Below, in pieces: positions 60,577-64,000 of a DNA stretch of 64,000 nucleotides. A program made the translations under genes and the position numbers. Each line of letters opens with the position of its first letter. Within the stretch, counting starts at the first letter, position 1. Under the pieces are notes generated by a model. It was not told the origin of the DNA. It did not search any database and saw nothing but the letters and a program-made list of their open reading frames with translations. The stretch spans positions 6,747,501-6,811,500 of the forward strand of contig CM029120.1 of NCBI GenBank assembly GCA_016859345.1. Reading direction: 5' to 3'. Source of the stretch: Istiophorus platypterus (taxonomy: Eukaryota > Chordata > Actinopteri > Istiophoriformes > Istiophoridae).

Positions 60577-60703
60577 GAGGAGGAGGAGGAGGAGGGGGGG
60601 GGTCTGCAATATGACCCAGGGGATTGTGGCTATTTCACAGGCCACGGCCACTGTAGGATACCCCCCCTCCTCCTCCTCCTCCTCCTCCTTCCTCCTCCCC
60701 GGT
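60577..60703. repeat. GGA and TCC triplet-like tracts
   Basis: A GGAGGA run at 60577-60600 faces a (TCC)n run at 60666-60702. The two are complementary and could pair as a hairpin about 65 bases apart. Confidence 0.85.
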
Positions 60704-60779
60704 ATTTTTTTTTTTTTTTTTTTAAATGAGGCCAAGTGTTTTAAGGAGCCACGATCCCGGTTTCTGTGCCGTAAAAATA

Positions 60780-61210
60780 TTTCGGTCAAGCTCAAGTGCA
60801 CATCGCGATGTCCAATCAGCACATCTGCAGAAAACGCGAGCCCTAAATCGCTATTTCCCCGTTTCCACCGAGCGCCTTCCGCTCTCGGGGCTTTTTTTTT
60901 TTTCCTCCACATAAAGGTTACCCTTCCTGCGCGGCTACTGGTGCCGGGTTAAACGGATTTTAAAATGTGTGTATCGCTGTGCGTTTTCGTTACCCGATTT
61001 TTTCCCAAGTCCCAGGCCTGACCCTTTTTGTCTCGCTTGCTCCCGGAGCCTCCTTCCTCTTCTCTCCCCGTCCTCCACCTCCCCAGCCGGCCAGCTCTCT
61101 TCCAGATGCTCCGCTCTCACTGCAGGGGCCTGCAGACGGGTCCGCTGGTGGCCACCGGGTCCTAGAGCCCGGTCGCTTACGCCCTGCCTTGCCACGCCGG
61201 GGTATAATGG
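60780..61210 (-). promoter_or_regulatory. dnmt3a: GC-rich candidate promoter of dnmt3a
   Basis: It has more CpG than its flanks (CGCGATG, GAAAACGCGAG, TGCGCGGC). It lies about 1.4-1.8 kb upstream of coding exon 1 on the gene strand. Several weak minus-strand donors are present (such as GG|gtaacc near 60920), none decisive. Confidence 0.35.
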
Positions 61211-61220
61211 GTGGATGGGT

Positions 61221-61245
61221 GTGTGTGTATGTGAGAGTGAGTGTG

Positions 61246-61278
<33 letters not shown>
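61221..61278. repeat. (GT)n-type microsatellite
   Basis: GT units with GA changes, pure from about 61252, followed by a G run. Confidence 0.93.
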
Positions 61279-61993
61279 TGGGGGGGGGGGGTCTGAGACT
61301 AATAAGAAGCTAATTATAACAGACCCCTCTAAACAAACACATACCTAGATTCAGCAGATTTTTATTAACATGACATCAGCTTATCTATATTAAAACAATA
61401 CCGAAACACACCCCCCCCCCCTTTTTAAAACCCTCTATTTATTTACTCACTTTCATATAATTCTTTGCAGATATTTGACAGATGACAGAAGAGCCACGGG
61501 CAGGAAACATCTGGAGAGAGCGAGCCGGCAGACAGGCAGCGGAGGTTCAAAGGCCCGCTACCGCCAGGCCTCCGAGATGCCCGACACCTTTTTATATCAG
61601 CACCCAATTTTAACGCTCCCATGCTTAATTTCTGAACTGGACAATTTAATGGCCCAAATGTCCCATAATGAGTGCTCTGGTGGGCCTGGGTGCCCCTCTG
61701 CAAAAAAAAAAAAAAAAAAAAAAAGGGGGGCTGCTCTTTCTAGTTAAAGCTGGCTCCGTGGAGTCTGTACATCCCAGCGAGGACCCCTCATACAATTATT
61801 TTTTTCATGTTGATTTACCAGCTTAGGTGCTACTGTGAGGAACAAACCGATTTGGGCCTTTAAGGAAAATTTGTTTGACCCAATCATCAACTGACCCCCG
61901 ACCTCCTTCATGTGCATCACATTGTCACAGAACAGTCACAAATTCAGCTATGTGAAAACTGAAGAGGGAAGTGTGAATTATTGCCATATATTG

Positions 61994-62030
61994 TTATATA
62001 TATATATATATATATACACACACATATATA
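61994..62030. repeat. (TA)n / CA microsatellite
   Basis: TA units flank a short CACACA core. Confidence 0.93.
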
Positions 62031-62469
62031 TTGTTATGTGACACTTAACGTTGGTGGTGTTGGAAATGTGGTAAAACAGCAAACCAGGCCACAAGGCATC
62101 TGAACTCATGTTTAATGTTTCCTATCGTTGAATGAATTATCAAATAAGTGCATTACAATTAAAATAACCAAAAGGTGGAAAATATATCACTTAGGTAAAA
62201 TGTAATATCTGTTCAGTGCATTTTTATTCCTTTTGGAGAGGCCATAAAAAAAAATACATAACAATCAAATGTACGACAAACCTAAACTGACATGAAATAA
62301 ATAATTGAAGACAGGAACCTGAGGAGACTTCCCATTTTTAATTTGCTTCATTTATGGGCCCCCTGGTGGTTATGGGGCCCTAAGCAGCCATGCAATTCCT
62401 CTGCGCCTCGAGCGACTTCTGCGGCCTAATGAAGTGAAACATGTGCCCCCAGTTAGTTACTATTCAGAT

Positions 62470-62580
62470 TATGCTACACTCTATACTTACCCGTTGACAC
62501 TGATACACTCCGTGTCTTATGCCTCGCCCTCCGCACGTATTCATACTGTACACTGGTTTAAATAAGGCTGGCTGTGCCCA
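62470..62580 (-). promoter_or_regulatory. Possible distal first exon with a strong donor
   Basis: The minus strand has a TATTTAAA-like box (about 62558-62565). About 30 bases later comes a CG-containing stretch, then TCAACGG|gtaagtatag, a near-ideal donor at 62490. It could be a distal 5' UTR exon of dnmt3a. There is no other support. Confidence 0.25.
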
Positions 62581-62892
62581 GTACATGCTCATTTTGTGTT
62601 GGTGCCGATGCTTGAGTACATGCAGTGTGGTAAAGTGGTGAGTGCTTTATATATAGTGGTTGCCGCTGACATTTGCACACTTTGCACATTCCACTTTACA
62701 GACCTCAACTATTACACCACATAGTCCCTCCATCCCAGTACATGTGCAATGGTTCCATCTGCCCACTTTTGGCGTTCCTTTTTCATTACCAGAGTTCTGT
62801 AATTTCACTAATTCTTCATGTTTGTCTATTTTGTTCTTTTTTACTTGAAATTCTGTTCGTGGGTAAATAGAGCGTACTCTCGATCTTTTTTT

Positions 62893-63046
62893 CGCCGAAG
62901 ACGTTTGACTTGTCAAACACAGGTGCATCTAATAACATTTTTAATTGCTGCATCGCCTCGCATTAATTGCTGGAGCAGAGCCATCATTAATGTTATTAGT
63001 TCCACCTGTGCCTCTCCTGCTACGACAAGTCAAAACGTCTGCCGTG
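62893..63046. mobile_element. Palindromic MITE, about 154 bp
   Basis: The left arm ACGTTTGACTTGTCAAACAC (then AGGTGCATCTAATAACATTTTTAAT) and the right arm (ATTAATGTTATTAGTTCCACCTG, then GACAAGTCAAAACGT) are inverted copies of each other. There is no coding frame. Confidence 0.75.
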
Positions 63047-64000
63047 AAAAAAAAGTTTGACAAATCGGATTCATTTGGGAACAATTAAAAAAAAAAGTGC
63101 TTTGATGCTATAAGGCTATTAAGATTTATGTTTGCAAGATTTCCTGGTAAGAATAAACAACATGGGATGTGCAGTGTAATGTGGACAGATTTCTGACAGG
63201 AAATTCAAAATAAATAAATAAATAAATGGTGATACTCATCAAGCGAATGTATTAATAACATCCAGAGTATCGTAGTAGCAGGAGAGTGTTGTGTCTCTCT
63301 GGAAGTTCGGTCAAGCATACGGGAAACTAATGAGAAACATGCACGAAAAGAAACCTGCAGTTTATGTTCTTGATAATGAGTTCCCTGATTTTTTTTTTTC
63401 TTCTAACTTTTTGAACTTGGATACTCCTGTGCTGTACTCTCCTATGCAAGTGTCGTGGCTCCTCTCACAAAATAGAATAGGATTTTTGTATATATACTGA
63501 CACTGCACTGAGCACTGAGATAAATATGGAAAAGATGTTGTGCACCTTTGAAGTATGTGCACTTATGACACAACTTCACACATTCCTTGTTTCAAGACCT
63601 GTCCAAATTAGAGTTACTAGACTTTTAAAAAAACAAGGAATTATATATATCTATATCTATATATACCTCAAACAGATGTGGAAGTATCTAGCCTAGTCCA
63701 TACAGCCTCATAGATTTTATCCTCTGAGCAGATTCTTTCATCTGACACCACGTCCCCAGTTCATTTCCTAGAGTGCAGCTAGAAAAAAAAAAAGTATCAA
63801 ATCTCATATCACTTTCATTCCATTAATCCCTGCAGCAGCGTACCACTGGAACAAACATTTATCTATCCCACCCCTGCCCACTAGACGGAGACACAGTGAG
63901 GTAAACATTACAGGTTGCCAAATGCAGGACAGCTAAAGGCTTGCAGAGCGACTCCCCGTGGGGCAGATGTGAGGGCATTTAGGGGCAAAGAGGGAGTGAG
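63047..64000. other. Right-hand end of the window, nothing recognised
   Basis: AT-rich with an (AAAT)n patch at 63210-63228 and a short TA/TATC run at 63641-63666. No exon-like or gene-like text was seen. Confidence 0.5.

Overview
The window looks like nuclear DNA of a ray-finned fish, probably a percomorph teleost. The genes have many short exons with vertebrate GT-AG introns, the intergenic DNA is AT-rich and full of microsatellites and short inverted-repeat elements, and both protein-coding genes closely match vertebrate families. I had no search tool. Gene identities rest on reading conserved motifs and exon order, and exon edges were placed by hand from splice sites and reading frame.

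Layout. Both genes lie head to tail on the minus strand. (1) 1-7.2 kb: dpysl5 (CRMP5/CRAM), a dihydropyrimidinase-like neuronal cytoskeleton protein. Eleven coding exons are present (about 534 residues). The short last coding exon lies beyond the left edge. (2) 7.2-11.2 kb: the 5' side of dpysl5, with two GC-rich islands (about 9.42-10.27 kb and 10.98-11.17 kb). Each ends in a good minus-strand splice donor, so each could be an alternative first non-coding exon. One carries a 12-unit CAG repeat. (3) 11.2-13.0 kb: AT-rich intergenic DNA. (4) 13.0-16.26 kb: probable long 3' UTR of dnmt3a, with four miR-29 seed matches. (5) 16.26-59.44 kb: dnmt3a, de novo DNA methyltransferase, 22 coding exons, 1068 residues, complete with PWWP, ADD and catalytic domains. 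(6) 59.4-64 kb: upstream of dnmt3a, with a GC-rich candidate promoter and simple repeats.

The most striking feature is in dnmt3a coding exon 6. The conserved sequence just before the PWWP domain is interrupted, in frame, by a glutamine-rich insertion of 122 residues (99 Gln, including runs of 21 and 49). The human protein has only two glutamines at that point. The insertion would be in both the long isoform and any short DNMT3A2-like isoform.

The 13.7-kb intron before that exon (29.7-43.5 kb) is a trap for mobile DNA. It holds a decayed LTR retroelement in the opposite orientation (about 32.0-37.3 kb), with a primer-binding site matching elongator tRNA-Met, and a nearly perfect 942-bp tandem duplication (40.04-41.93 kb). 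Several families of short dispersed repeats occur there and elsewhere. No tRNA, rRNA, CRISPR or bacterial-type feature was seen.
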